64,000 nt of DNA from Salinilacustrithrix flava (GTDB taxonomy: Bacteria > Actinomycetota > Acidimicrobiia > Acidimicrobiales > Salinilacustritrichaceae). This document shows positions 1-7,673 of this stretch, piece after piece. Below the pieces are notes generated by a model, which saw only the letters and a list, made by a program, of their open reading frames with translations, was not told the origin of the DNA and did not search any database. The stretch is taken from assembly GCA_024128875.1 (NCBI GenBank), contig JAMYFF010000011.1:53129-117128 (forward strand), in the 5' to 3' direction. Both the position numbers and the translations under genes were made by a program. Numbering within the stretch: position 1 is the first letter of the stretch; every line of letters begins with the position of its first letter.

Positions 1-544
1 GCGGGTCCATGCGCAGCCGTGGTCCCGGCACACCAGCACAGCAGAAGACGGGGATGTCCATCTCCACGCAGGCGGCGTAGATGGGGTACATCTTCTTGTC
101 GTTGATCGGCACCTGCGGGAACGTGCCGGAGGGAAACATGCTGACGGCCCGGATGTCGTACTCGTCCTTGAGCTGGCGGAGCTTGCGGATGCCCTCCATG
201 CCCTCGTTCGGATCAGCGCCGGCCGATGCGATGAAGCGGTCCGGATGCTCGCGCAGGGCTCGCTCCGACGTGCCGGCACGGTTCCCCCCCACGCCGATCA
301 TGCCCCTCTCGATGCCCCATCGGTCCATCTCGGCCAGGGTCACGCCGACCGGGTCATCGACATCGCGCAGGTTCTTCTCGGGCACGTCCTTGAACATGTA
401 CTCGGCGGGGAACTCGAACTCCTCGCGGGACTGGCGATCACGCGTCTGGGTCGTGATGAACCGGTACGTCTCCTTCATGTCCGGGTGGGGGAACCCGATC
501 ATCGTGTCGATGATCCCGACGTCGATCGGCATGGCCATGGGCAT
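1..544 (-). CDS. Amidohydrolase-family protein, 3' end cut by window edge
   Basis: The 181 visible residues are the N-terminal part of a TIM-barrel amidohydrolase-like protein (amidohydrolase_2/COG2159 type); the C-terminus lies beyond position 1. The protein is clearly paralogous to the complete gene at 52782-53657: both share an early GFPH motif, a FEFPA(E/Q)YMFKDVP block, ADPNEGME/VDPNDGME and a FPSGTFPQV(P/A)(I/V)NDKKMYPIYA block. Neither has the usual N-terminal HxH metal motif, so hydrolase activity is not assured. I chose ATG 544 because AAGGAGAC lies just upstream; Met codons at 538 and 532 are in frame. It follows the gene at 556-1749 by 11 nt, probably one operon. Substrate unknown. 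Confidence 0.85.
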   Translation of the reverse strand, partial: MPMAMPIDVGIIDTMIGFPHPDMKETYRFITTQTRDRQSREEFEFPAEYMFKDVPEKNLRDVDDPVGVTLAEMDRWGIERGMIGVGGNRAGTSERALREHPDRFIASAGADPNEGMEGIRKLRQLKDEYDIRAVSMFPSGTFPQVPINDKKMYPIYAACVEMDIPVFCCAGVPGPRLRMDP

Positions 545-555
545 GTCTCCTTGGT

Positions 556-1749
556 TCAGGCGGGTTGGCGCTCGGCGAGGGCGAGACCGTTGTCGCGCAT
601 GACGAGCCGGCACTGGTCGTCGGTGAAGTCGAAGTTCTTCAGGTCCTTGACGTACGCGGTGGGCTCGGCGAGGCCCTCGGCATGTGGGTAGTCGGAGCCC
701 ATGAGCAGTCGCTCGACCCCCAGCAGGTCTCGGAGGTCACCGAGCGCATCCTCGTAGAACGGGCTGACCCACACGTGACGTCGGAACGTCTCGCGGGGAT
801 CCTCCGCATAGGCGTGCGGGGTCTGTCCGAAGGACTTCTTGAGCTTCTCGAAGAGATGGAACACCCAGTCGGATCCGGTCTCGATCGACGCCAGCCGCAA
901 GTTGGGGAAGCGATGGAAGAGCCCGTGGGCCAAGAGGTTCGCCAGGTGGTCCTGGATGGCGCTGTGGGACACGAGCGAGCGGAACGGGTTCTGCCGGAAC
1001 GCCTGCATCTCGGTGGCGTCGCCCCAGTCGGAGATGTAGCTGCTGTAGTGCGAGTCCCCGCCGTGGAGCACCACCGTGACGCCGGCCTCGTTGATCCGGC
1101 CCCACACGTCGTCGAACACCGGGTCGGCCGGCGAACGGCCTCCCGCCGGCGTCATCACGGGGCCCGGCATCATGAGCAGGAACCGGGCGTCCTGCGCGAG
1201 CGCCCACTCGACCTCGGCTGCGGCGGCGTCGGGGTCGACCAGGGTGATGACCGGGGCAGCGAAGATGCGCTCCTGGTGGGAGAAGCCCCAGTCCTCGGCC
1301 ATCCACCGGTTGAACGCCCGGAAGGCGGCCACGAGGGCGGGCGGGTCGTGGATGAGCGCCTGCTCCATGCCCACGCCGAGCGTCGGCAGGAAGATGGCGC
1401 CCTGCATGCCCTGCTCGTCCATGAGCCGCAGCCGGGCGTCACGGTCGCGATACTCAGGGCGATCCGCCATGCGGTCCAGCTCGCCGAAGAGATCGCGCGT
1501 GTCCTGGCCCTTCGGGTTGCGCCCGCGGAAGTACTCGTCGAGCGACCCCGGCTTGGCGACGGGGTCGAAGGTGGGGTTCGGGATGAAGCGGTTGATCTTG
1601 CCGGCGACGAGCAGACGGAGCTTGCCGTCCACCTCCGCCCACTGCATCGTGCGCTTCTCGAAACCCGGTTCGAGATGTCGCGTGAACGCGTCCAGCGGCT
1701 CGTAGAAGTGGTTGTCGCAGTCGAAGACCGCGAAGTCGACGTGTTGCAT
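556..1749 (-). CDS. Amidohydrolase family protein (DCDNH type)
   Basis: A 397-residue TIM-barrel metal-dependent hydrolase or decarboxylase of the amidohydrolase_2/COG2159 group. Visible signatures are FDCDNHFYEPLDAFTRH near the N-terminus, a central VVLHGGDSHYSS block carrying a candidate metal-ligand His, and GSDYPHAEG near the C-terminus with the usual terminal Asp. Residues from DCDNH to the C-terminus align well with the product of 9063-10295, so the window holds two members of this subfamily. ATG 1749 is preferred over the in-frame ATG at 1767 because AGGGGG stands 5 nt before it. A KstR-type box sits about 50 nt upstream. The two amidohydrolases 1-1749 probably form an operon. The natural substrate is unknown. 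Confidence 0.88.
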   Translation of the reverse strand: MQHVDFAVFDCDNHFYEPLDAFTRHLEPGFEKRTMQWAEVDGKLRLLVAGKINRFIPNPTFDPVAKPGSLDEYFRGRNPKGQDTRDLFGELDRMADRPEYRDRDARLRLMDEQGMQGAIFLPTLGVGMEQALIHDPPALVAAFRAFNRWMAEDWGFSHQERIFAAPVITLVDPDAAAAEVEWALAQDARFLLMMPGPVMTPAGGRSPADPVFDDVWGRINEAGVTVVLHGGDSHYSSYISDWGDATEMQAFRQNPFRSLVSHSAIQDHLANLLAHGLFHRFPNLRLASIETGSDWVFHLFEKLKKSFGQTPHAYAEDPRETFRRHVWVSPFYEDALGDLRDLLGVERLLMGSDYPHAEGLAEPTAYVKDLKNFDFTDDQCRLVMRDNGLALAERQPA

Positions 1750-1786
1750 CGGTCCCCCTGGATCCATCTCGCTGACGAAGCCTAAC

Positions 1787-1800
1787 TGTAACCGGTTCTA
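1787..1800. promoter_or_regulatory. KstR-type operator a (exact consensus)
   Basis: TGTAACCGGTTCTA matches TNNAACNNGTTNNA at all fixed positions. It lies 51 nt upstream of the amidohydrolase start at 1749 and likely controls the two-gene amidohydrolase operon. Confidence 0.75.
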
Positions 1801-1831
1801 GTCGGCGCCGTCCAGGTCAGGACGGGTGCAC

Positions 1832-2971
1832 CTAGGGCTTCTCGGAACCGACGATCCAGATGGCGAAGTACTGGGACGCACCGCCGAAGGCGTGACCCAT
1901 GGCGCGACGCACGTCGGGCACCTGGTGCTCGCCGGCGGTGCCGCGCACCTGCATCGCCGCCTCGGCACAACGGATGAGACCAGCTGCGCCGATGGCGTTG
2001 GCGGAGAGCACACCCCCGGATGCGTTGACCGGGAACGCCCCGTCGAAGGCGGTGATGTCGTCATCGACCATCTTCCAACCCTGGCCCTCCTCGGCGAAGC
2101 CGAGGTTCTCCAGCCACATCGGCTCGAACCAGCTGAAGGGCACGTAGATCTCCGCGCAGTCGAGCTCCTCGAGCGGGTTGGTGATCCCGGCCTGTGCGTA
2201 GGCCTCGGCCGCGCACTGCTGGCCGGCCAGCGGGTTCACCCAGCTCCGGCTCGGGTGGCCCGATGCCTCCGAGCGGGTTGAGCTGCCGTGCAACCATGCG
2301 GGCGGACGCTCCGTCTTGGGGATCCGCTTCTCGCTGGTGAAGATGATGGCTCCGGCGCCGTCGGACGTCGGGCAGCACTCCAGCTTGCGCAAGGGCTCGA
2401 CGACCATCTCCGACTCCTCGACCATCTTGATGTCGATGCCGGGGATCTTCAGCTGGGCGTGCGGGTTCTTCAGCGCGTTGAGCCGGTCCTTCACCGCGAC
2501 CAGTGGACCGATGTGGGGCGGTGCGCCGGACTTCTCGATGTACTGGCGGATGGATGACGCGAACGCGACACCGGCCCCGCCACGGGAACCACCACCCAGG
2601 ATCCGGGAGGTGTCGGTCTCGGACTGCTTCTCGAACGCGATGCTCAGCACGCACTCGTACTGCCCGGACTCGATCAGGTGCGCACCGAAGATGGCGGTGT
2701 GTGCACCCACGCTGCCGGCGGTGTGCATGCGGAACATCGGCTTGCCGGCTCCGCCCATCGCATCGTTGAGGAACAGCTCGGGGCGCATCACCCCTTCGAA
2801 GAGGTCTGGCGCCTTCCCGAAGACCACGGCGTCGATGTCGGACCACTCGAGCTCGGCGTCCGCGAGGGCGCGGGTGGCGGCCTCGCGGAGCAACCCCGGC
2901 ATGGAGAGGTCGTCACGGCGGCGTTGGTGGTCGGACTGGCCGATGCCGACGATCGCACAGCGTTCAGCCAC
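1832..2971 (-). CDS. ltp3: Thiolase-fold lipid-transfer protein, Ltp3-like
   Basis: A 379-residue thiolase-superfamily protein resembling mycobacterial Ltp3 (Rv3523) of the cholesterol regulon. Recognisable blocks are DAVVFGKAPDLFEGVM, MHTAGSVGAHT, EIYVPFSWFEPMWLENLGF and NASGGVLSANAIGA. The loop that carries the nucleophilic Cys in true thiolases reads HTAGSVG, with no Cys, as in Ltp proteins that act as retro-aldolases with a DUF35 partner. The likely role is C-C bond cleavage in a branched sterol-like side chain. GTG 2971 is chosen because GGAAGG lies 8 nt upstream; GTG 2980 is an alternative. It starts directly after the ltp4 stop codon, in the operon 5048-1832. The Ltp assignment is by recognised sequence; the reaction is inferred. 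Confidence 0.88.
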   Translation of the reverse strand: MAERCAIVGIGQSDHQRRRDDLSMPGLLREAATRALADAELEWSDIDAVVFGKAPDLFEGVMRPELFLNDAMGGAGKPMFRMHTAGSVGAHTAIFGAHLIESGQYECVLSIAFEKQSETDTSRILGGGSRGGAGVAFASSIRQYIEKSGAPPHIGPLVAVKDRLNALKNPHAQLKIPGIDIKMVEESEMVVEPLRKLECCPTSDGAGAIIFTSEKRIPKTERPPAWLHGSSTRSEASGHPSRSWVNPLAGQQCAAEAYAQAGITNPLEELDCAEIYVPFSWFEPMWLENLGFAEEGQGWKMVDDDITAFDGAFPVNASGGVLSANAIGAAGLIRCAEAAMQVRGTAGEHQVPDVRRAMGHAFGGASQYFAIWIVGSEKP

Positions 2972-2972
2972 T

Positions 2973-4025
2973 TCAATCACCTTCCAGTACGCAGACGAGG
3001 TTCTGTTGCAAGCAGTGGCCCGACGTGGCGTGGGCCAGGACCCGCTGCTTTCCGTTGTTCTTGATCTGGTTGAACGCCTCACCGATGCGGATGAGGCCGA
3101 CGGCCATGAGCGGGTTGGCGGCGAGCGGCCCCCCGGACGGGTTGATCTCGGTCGAGTCCTGCAGGCCGAGCGCATCCTTGAGGATCAGCTCCTGGTGGCT
3201 GAAGGTGCTCGAGATCTCGGCGACCTCGATCCCATCGCCAGAGCCGACCGTCTTCCCGGCCACCTCGGTGGACGGCGACTTCGACAGGTCGCGCGTTCCG
3301 AAGTAGTGCGTCTCGATGCGGTTGTCGATCCCACGGATCCAGGCCGGTCGCTCGCACAGGTCGCGAGCCCGGTCGCCTGCGACCAGCACGACCGCGGCCG
3401 CCCCGTCGGTGATCGGCGGGCAGTCGCTCGGGCGCAGCGGGTCGACCCAGTACGGCTCGGCCAGGATCTCCTCGGCGGTGACGTCCTTCTTCACCTGGGC
3501 GTGGTCGTTCGACATCGCCGAACGCCGGGAGCGGGCTGCCACCTCGGCCATGTCCCGCTCGGTGTAGTCGCTGTTGTCGAGCAGGGCGCGGGCCTGGAGG
3601 CCGGCGGTGGAGATGCAGTCGATGCCGGTAGGGGCCAGGTAGTACGGATCGAGCTCGACGGTGAGGACCTCACGCATGTTCCCGGCCGAGGCCTTGCCGA
3701 AGCCGTAGACGAGCGCCGTGTCGGCGTGGCCGATCTGCAGCATCATCCAGGCCTCGTACAGCGCCCAGGCCCCGTCCATCTCGACGTGGGACTCCGACAG
3801 TGGAGGCCAGGCGCCCACGGCGTCGAGGCCGCGGATGAAGGCGAACGGCTGGCCCGCCAGGTAGTCAGCACTTCCCGAGCACACGAAGTCGATCTGTGAG
3901 CGGTCCAGCCCCGATTGCTCGTAGGCCTCGCGGACCACGGGCATGATCATCTGCGGCTCGTCGAAGTCGGTCTGACGCCGGACGAGGGGAGACTGGGCGA
4001 AGGCCACGATGGCGACGTCCCTCAT
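2973..4025 (-). CDS. ltp4: Thiolase-fold lipid-transfer protein, Ltp4-like
   Basis: A 350-residue thiolase-superfamily protein beginning MRDVAIVAFAQSPLVRRQ, similar in size and order of motifs to mycobacterial Ltp4 (Rv3522). Blocks include DFVCSGSADYLAGQPFAF, SESHVEMDGAWALYEA, INPSGGPLAANPLMAVG and HATSGHCLQQN. The position of the usual nucleophilic Cys is occupied by HVEMDG, so ordinary thiolysis looks unlikely. It probably pairs with Ltp3 and the DUF35 proteins immediately upstream. The start ATG overlaps the stop of the 4022-4552 gene by 4 bp (ATGA), implying coupled translation. In Mycobacterium the order ltp3-ltp4-Rv3521 is the same. Confidence 0.88.
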   Translation of the reverse strand: MRDVAIVAFAQSPLVRRQTDFDEPQMIMPVVREAYEQSGLDRSQIDFVCSGSADYLAGQPFAFIRGLDAVGAWPPLSESHVEMDGAWALYEAWMMLQIGHADTALVYGFGKASAGNMREVLTVELDPYYLAPTGIDCISTAGLQARALLDNSDYTERDMAEVAARSRRSAMSNDHAQVKKDVTAEEILAEPYWVDPLRPSDCPPITDGAAAVVLVAGDRARDLCERPAWIRGIDNRIETHYFGTRDLSKSPSTEVAGKTVGSGDGIEVAEISSTFSHQELILKDALGLQDSTEINPSGGPLAANPLMAVGLIRIGEAFNQIKNNGKQRVLAHATSGHCLQQNLVCVLEGD

Positions 4026-4552
4026 GATTCACCTGCCTTCTTCAAGAGTTCCTGGACCTCTTCTCGAGAGGCGTCCGGTTCGCCGGTGGGCTCCCAGCCC
4101 TTGATGCCGACCGCTCCCCATCCGCCGCTGGACGGCAGCCGGCCGTCCTCGAGCTCGACCCACACCGCACGCATCCGCATGCCGGTGTGCACGTCGGCGG
4201 CCTCCACGCCATCGAGCTCACCCATGAGGGTGATGCGCGTGCCGTCGAGCATGACGTCGCCCCGTGCCGATGTCTTGCCACCTTGCTGGTGGAGCTTGTC
4301 GGGGTTGGTCACCGTGTAGCTGACGAGCACGCCTTCGGGCGACACCTCGATCTCGTGCTCGTCCGTGGTCAGCACGACGCACACCGGGCAGTAGCCCTTC
4401 GGGGGCGTGTACAGGCGCTCGCACTCCGGGCACCGGTGGGCGATCAGCCGCTTCTCCCCCACGGCTTCGGTGTAGCGGCGCGCCGCGCGCGTCGGTGGAC
4501 GCTCGTAGTCCAGCGACACCACGGAGTTCAGCACCTTGACGTCGTCACTCAT
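4022..4552 (-). CDS. DUF35 zinc-ribbon/OB-fold protein
   Basis: A 176-residue DUF35 protein with an N-terminal rubredoxin-like zinc ribbon (Cys41, Cys44, Cys55, Cys58 in CPEC...CPVC) followed by an OB-fold acyl-CoA-binding domain. DUF35 proteins form complexes with Ltp-type thiolases and are needed for their aldolase activity (known for Ltp2-ChsH2). It lies between a second DUF35 gene (4611-5048) and ltp4. In M. tuberculosis the neighbouring Rv3521 is, to my recollection, about 300 residues; here two separate ORFs of 176 and 145 residues may represent the same product split in two. GAGGAGAACG precedes ATG 4552. Confidence 0.87.
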   Translation of the reverse strand: MSDDVKVLNSVVSLDYERPPTRAARRYTEAVGEKRLIAHRCPECERLYTPPKGYCPVCVVLTTDEHEIEVSPEGVLVSYTVTNPDKLHQQGGKTSARGDVMLDGTRITLMGELDGVEAADVHTGMRMRAVWVELEDGRLPSSGGWGAVGIKGWEPTGEPDASREEVQELLKKAGES

Positions 4553-4610
4553 CCGTCGTTCTCCTCACTCGCTCCCCGAAGGGGCGCTCCGTCCTGGTCG
4601 GCACCGGCGT

Positions 4611-5048
4611 TCACGCCGGCTCGAAGCACTCGATGTCGCGCAGGTGACCGATGCGCTCGTCACGCCAGCGCGCCTCGACCCGCATGCCCGTGGCCATCTG
4701 CCCCTTGTCCGCCACCCGCACGGCGTGGACGAGGTCGGTGTCGGCGCCGTCGAGGCGGATCAGGCACCAGGCGAAGGGCTCCTGGAGCAGGTGGTTTCGC
4801 AACGGCTCCTCGACCCAAGCCCACGAAGACACGGTGCCCGTGCCATCCAGCTGGACCCAGTCGTCGGAGGCCGACTCCCCCGTGTAGGGGTCGTACTCGA
4901 AGGGAGGGCACTGGACCTTCCCGGTGCGGGTCTTGTTCGCCCAGATCTCGCCGTCGCGCAACCCCGTGAAGAACCGGCTGATGACCGGTCCCAACGTTCG
5001 TACGTACGGCATCTCGACGGTGTCGATGGGTACCGGTGTGTCGCTCAT
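4611..5048 (-). CDS. DUF35 OB-fold protein lacking the zinc ribbon
   Basis: A 145-residue protein (MSDTPVPIDTVEMPYVRTLG...) with the OB-fold region of DUF35 proteins: a VSSWAWVEEPL strand and FAWCLIRLDGADTDLVHAV. Only one Cys (GKVQCPP) remains where a zinc ribbon would be, so it probably does not bind zinc. It heads the operon DUF35-DUF35-ltp4-ltp3. A KstR-type box lies just upstream at 5069-5082. ATG 5048 is preferred; a GTG directly before it (5051) is an alternative start. The likely role is the second subunit of an Ltp aldolase complex; this is inferred from context. Confidence 0.8.
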   Translation of the reverse strand: MSDTPVPIDTVEMPYVRTLGPVISRFFTGLRDGEIWANKTRTGKVQCPPFEYDPYTGESASDDWVQLDGTGTVSSWAWVEEPLRNHLLQEPFAWCLIRLDGADTDLVHAVRVADKGQMATGMRVEARWRDERIGHLRDIECFEPA

Positions 5049-5067
5049 CACGACACACGTCTAACAA

Positions 5068-6756
5068 CTAGAACGCGTTCTCGCAAGCGCGATCGTCGTC
5101 GACGTGGTCGAGGACGAAGCCCTCGTAGCCCGCGGTCACCACCTCATCGCAGATCTTCCGGTAGTTGCCGACGCCTCCGAGGTAGGGCATGAACACCCTC
5201 GTCTTGCCCGGCACGTTGGCTCCGAGATACCACGAGCTGCAGCTCGGCGAGGTCTGCACGGTGCCCTCGGCGACCTGGTTGACGTGCTCGACCCAACGGT
5301 CCTCCGCATCCCGGTCGGGCTCGATGGTGCGCACGCCACGGTCTCGGAGATCAGCGATGCAGTCGCTGATCCACTCCACGTGCTGCTCGATGGAGACGAT
5401 CATGTTCGAGAGCACCGACGGGCTCCCGGGGCCGGTCACGAAGAACAGGTTCGGGAAGCCCGCGCTCTGGAGGCCCAGATAGGTGCGCGGCCCGGCGGCC
5501 CACCTCTCTCGGAGAGCCACCCCCCTGCGACCACGGATGTCGATCCGGTCGAGGGCGCCGGTGATGGCATCGAAGCCGGTCGCCAGGATGACGACGTCGA
5601 AGTCGTACTCGGCCTCGGTGGTGCGGATCCCGTGGGCGGTGATCGACTCGAGTGGCGTCTTCCGGAGGTCCACCAAGGTGACGTCGTCGCGGTTGAACGT
5701 CTCGTAGTAGCCACTGTCGAGCACCTGGCGCTTGCACCCGATGGGGTAGTCGGCGGGACACAGCGCCTCGGCGACCTCGGGATCGTCGACGATGCGCCGG
5801 ACCGCCTGTCGGTACAGCTCGCAGGCGAGCTCGTTCGCCTCCGGGTCGAGCCTGACGTCGGCCCAGGCGTAGATCACCCCGCGACCCTTCTCGTCCAGCA
5901 CCGCGCGGAGCTGCTCGTCGGTGGCCTCGAGGATCCTGTCCTCGGGGACCCCCTCGACGAGACCACCGAGCCCGGTGTTGGCCCCGGCGGGCAGACCGAA
6001 CATCGAGAGTCCGGCGACCGACTCGCGCTGGATCCGGCGGATCTCTTCGTAGTGCTCCTTGGCGTACCGGTCGGCCTCCTCGACGAGCTCCAGGTTCATC
6101 ACGGGCAGCGTGTACACCGGCGTGCGCTGGAACACGTGCAGATGCGCGGCCTCAGCAGCCACGATCGGGATCGTCTGCACCCCCGAGGAACCGGTGCCGA
6201 CAACCGCGACCCGCTTCCCCGTGAAGTCGATCCCCTCGTGGGGGTACCGCCCGGTGTGTGCGAGCTCGCCCTCGAACAGGTCCTGGCCGGGGATGTCGGG
6301 CTCGAGTGGGACCGACAGACATCCAGTGGCCATCACGCAGAACGTGGCGGTGATCTGTTCGCCGGCGTCGGTCTCCACGACCCACGCGCCACTGCGCTCG
6401 TCGAAGGTCGCCGCCCGCACACGCGTCCCGAAGGTGATGTCACGACGCAGGTCGAATCGATCGGCGACGTGGCCCAGGTACTCGAGGATCTCGGGCTGGC
6501 GGGACATCACCTCGCTCCATCGCCACTCCTGCTGCAGCTCGTCGGACCAGCCGTAGGAGTACTCGATGCTCGGCACGTCGCACCGGGCACCGGGGTAGCG
6601 GTTCCAGTACCAGGTGCCGCCGACGTCGCCGGCGGCGTCGATCGCCCGCACCCGCAGCCCGAGCTGTCGGCAGCGCTGGACCAGGTACAGGCCGGCGAAG
6701 CCGGCACCGACGACGACCACGTCGACGTCGGTGGCCGCATCCTGATCGATGGTCAC
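5068..6756 (-). CDS. Type I Baeyer-Villiger monooxygenase
   Basis: A 562-residue FAD- and NADPH-dependent monooxygenase that converts ketones to esters or lactones. It shows the FAD Rossmann motif VVVGAGFAGLY, the GGTWYWNRYPGARCDVPS block typical of the phenylacetone/cyclohexanone/steroid monooxygenase clade, the BVMO fingerprint FEGELAHTGRYPHEG (Tyr in place of the usual Trp) and a second Rossmann motif VAVVGTGSSGVQ. Length is normal for the family. Start is GTG 6756, preceded by GGAGG and overlapping the esterase stop (GTGA). Its own TAG stop lies inside a KstR-type operator. The operon order P450-esterase-BVMO suggests hydroxylation, oxygen insertion and ester hydrolysis on one substrate; this is inference. 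Confidence 0.92.
   Translation of the reverse strand: MTIDQDAATDVDVVVVGAGFAGLYLVQRCRQLGLRVRAIDAAGDVGGTWYWNRYPGARCDVPSIEYSYGWSDELQQEWRWSEVMSRQPEILEYLGHVADRFDLRRDITFGTRVRAATFDERSGAWVVETDAGEQITATFCVMATGCLSVPLEPDIPGQDLFEGELAHTGRYPHEGIDFTGKRVAVVGTGSSGVQTIPIVAAEAAHLHVFQRTPVYTLPVMNLELVEEADRYAKEHYEEIRRIQRESVAGLSMFGLPAGANTGLGGLVEGVPEDRILEATDEQLRAVLDEKGRGVIYAWADVRLDPEANELACELYRQAVRRIVDDPEVAEALCPADYPIGCKRQVLDSGYYETFNRDDVTLVDLRKTPLESITAHGIRTTEAEYDFDVVILATGFDAITGALDRIDIRGRRGVALRERWAAGPRTYLGLQSAGFPNLFFVTGPGSPSVLSNMIVSIEQHVEWISDCIADLRDRGVRTIEPDRDAEDRWVEHVNQVAEGTVQTSPSCSSWYLGANVPGKTRVFMPYLGGVGNYRKICDEVVTAGYEGFVLDHVDDDRACENAF
5069..5082. promoter_or_regulatory. KstR-type operator b (one mismatch), overlaps a stop codon
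   Basis: TAGAACGCGTTCTC contains the 12-bp palindrome AGAACGCGTTCT and differs from the 14-bp consensus only at the last base. It lies 34 nt upstream of the DUF35 start at 5048. Positions 5068-5070 form the TAG stop codon of the monooxygenase gene. Confidence 0.72.
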
Positions 6757-7673
6757 GGGGTCCTCCAGAGGGGTTCGAGGTGCGAGCCGATGGCGCGGAG
6801 TGCCTCGTCGGCCTCCGGAAGGGTCCCGGCGAAGAGTGGGAACACGTGGAACAGGTCGTCGCGCACGTGCAGGACCGCGTCGATGTCCGCAGCGAGCGCT
6901 GCCGCGTGGAGACCGACGGCGTCGTCGTGGAGGATCTCGCGCCCGCCGGCGAGGACGAACATCGGCGGCAGCCCGGCGAGGTCGGCGAAGCGCGGGGAAG
7001 CCAGGGGATCGCGGGCATCGTGACCGGCGAGGTAGGCGTCGACCATCGTTCGCAGGTTGTCCGGCCCGAGGAGTGGGTCGGTCTGCGCCCGTGCCCGCAG
7101 CGATGGAGCCGTCAACGTGAGGTCGACCCAGGGCGAGATCAGCGCCACGCCCGTCGGGAGCGGGACGCCCTCGTCGCGAGCGCGCAGCACCACGCCCATC
7201 GCGAGGCCACCCCCGGCCGAGTCGCCGCTGATCGCCATGGGAGCGTCGAAGGCATCGAGCAGCCAACGATGGGCTGCGCAGGCATCGTCGAGGCCCGCAG
7301 GGAAGGGATGCTCCGGAGCCAGGCGGTAGTCGACGTGCAAGATGGTCGCCCCCGTGGCCGCAGAGAGGTGGGAGACGAAGGACCGGTGCGAGTCGAGGCC
7401 GCAGAGCACGAAGCCACCACCGTGCAGATGGAGCATCGTGCGCCGCCTGTCGGCGGTGGGGGCCGTGACGAGCTCGCCTCGGACACCGCCGGCATCGACC
7501 GACTCGTAGCGAGTGCCAGCGACCGCCGTGATCGTCGCCCCGTCGGGATCGCGGACGCGCCCCGGCTCGCGCATCTCCTCGACCGTGGCGCCGGGTCGCC
7601 GCAGCGCCGACGGCGCATGCTCCAGGGCCGCGAGCAGTGCAGCGAGCTCGGCGCTGCCCGCCGACGCGCTCAC
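6753..7673 (-). CDS. Alpha/beta-hydrolase fold-3 esterase (HSL family)
   Basis: A 306-residue hormone-sensitive-lipase-type esterase. The oxyanion-hole motif HGGGF is at about residues 84-88, the nucleophile motif GDSAGGG places Ser152, and the acid and base residues lie in REILHDDA and FHVFPLF near the C-terminus. It lies between P450 and BVMO genes with 4-bp GTGA overlaps at both ends (starts GTG 7673, ends 6753), so the three are co-translated. A likely job is hydrolysis of the ester or lactone formed by the BVMO. That order is inferred from gene context; the substrate is unknown. Confidence 0.9.
   Translation of the reverse strand: MSASAGSAELAALLAALEHAPSALRRPGATVEEMREPGRVRDPDGATITAVAGTRYESVDAGGVRGELVTAPTADRRRTMLHLHGGGFVLCGLDSHRSFVSHLSAATGATILHVDYRLAPEHPFPAGLDDACAAHRWLLDAFDAPMAISGDSAGGGLAMGVVLRARDEGVPLPTGVALISPWVDLTLTAPSLRARAQTDPLLGPDNLRTMVDAYLAGHDARDPLASPRFADLAGLPPMFVLAGGREILHDDAVGLHAAALAADIDAVLHVRDDLFHVFPLFAGTLPEADEALRAIGSHLEPLWRTP

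Noticed and set aside
6757..7266. N-terminal extension of the Baeyer-Villiger monooxygenase
   Set aside because: The extra sequence is a shadow of the esterase gene; GTG 6756 with GGAGG upstream gives a normal-length BVMO.
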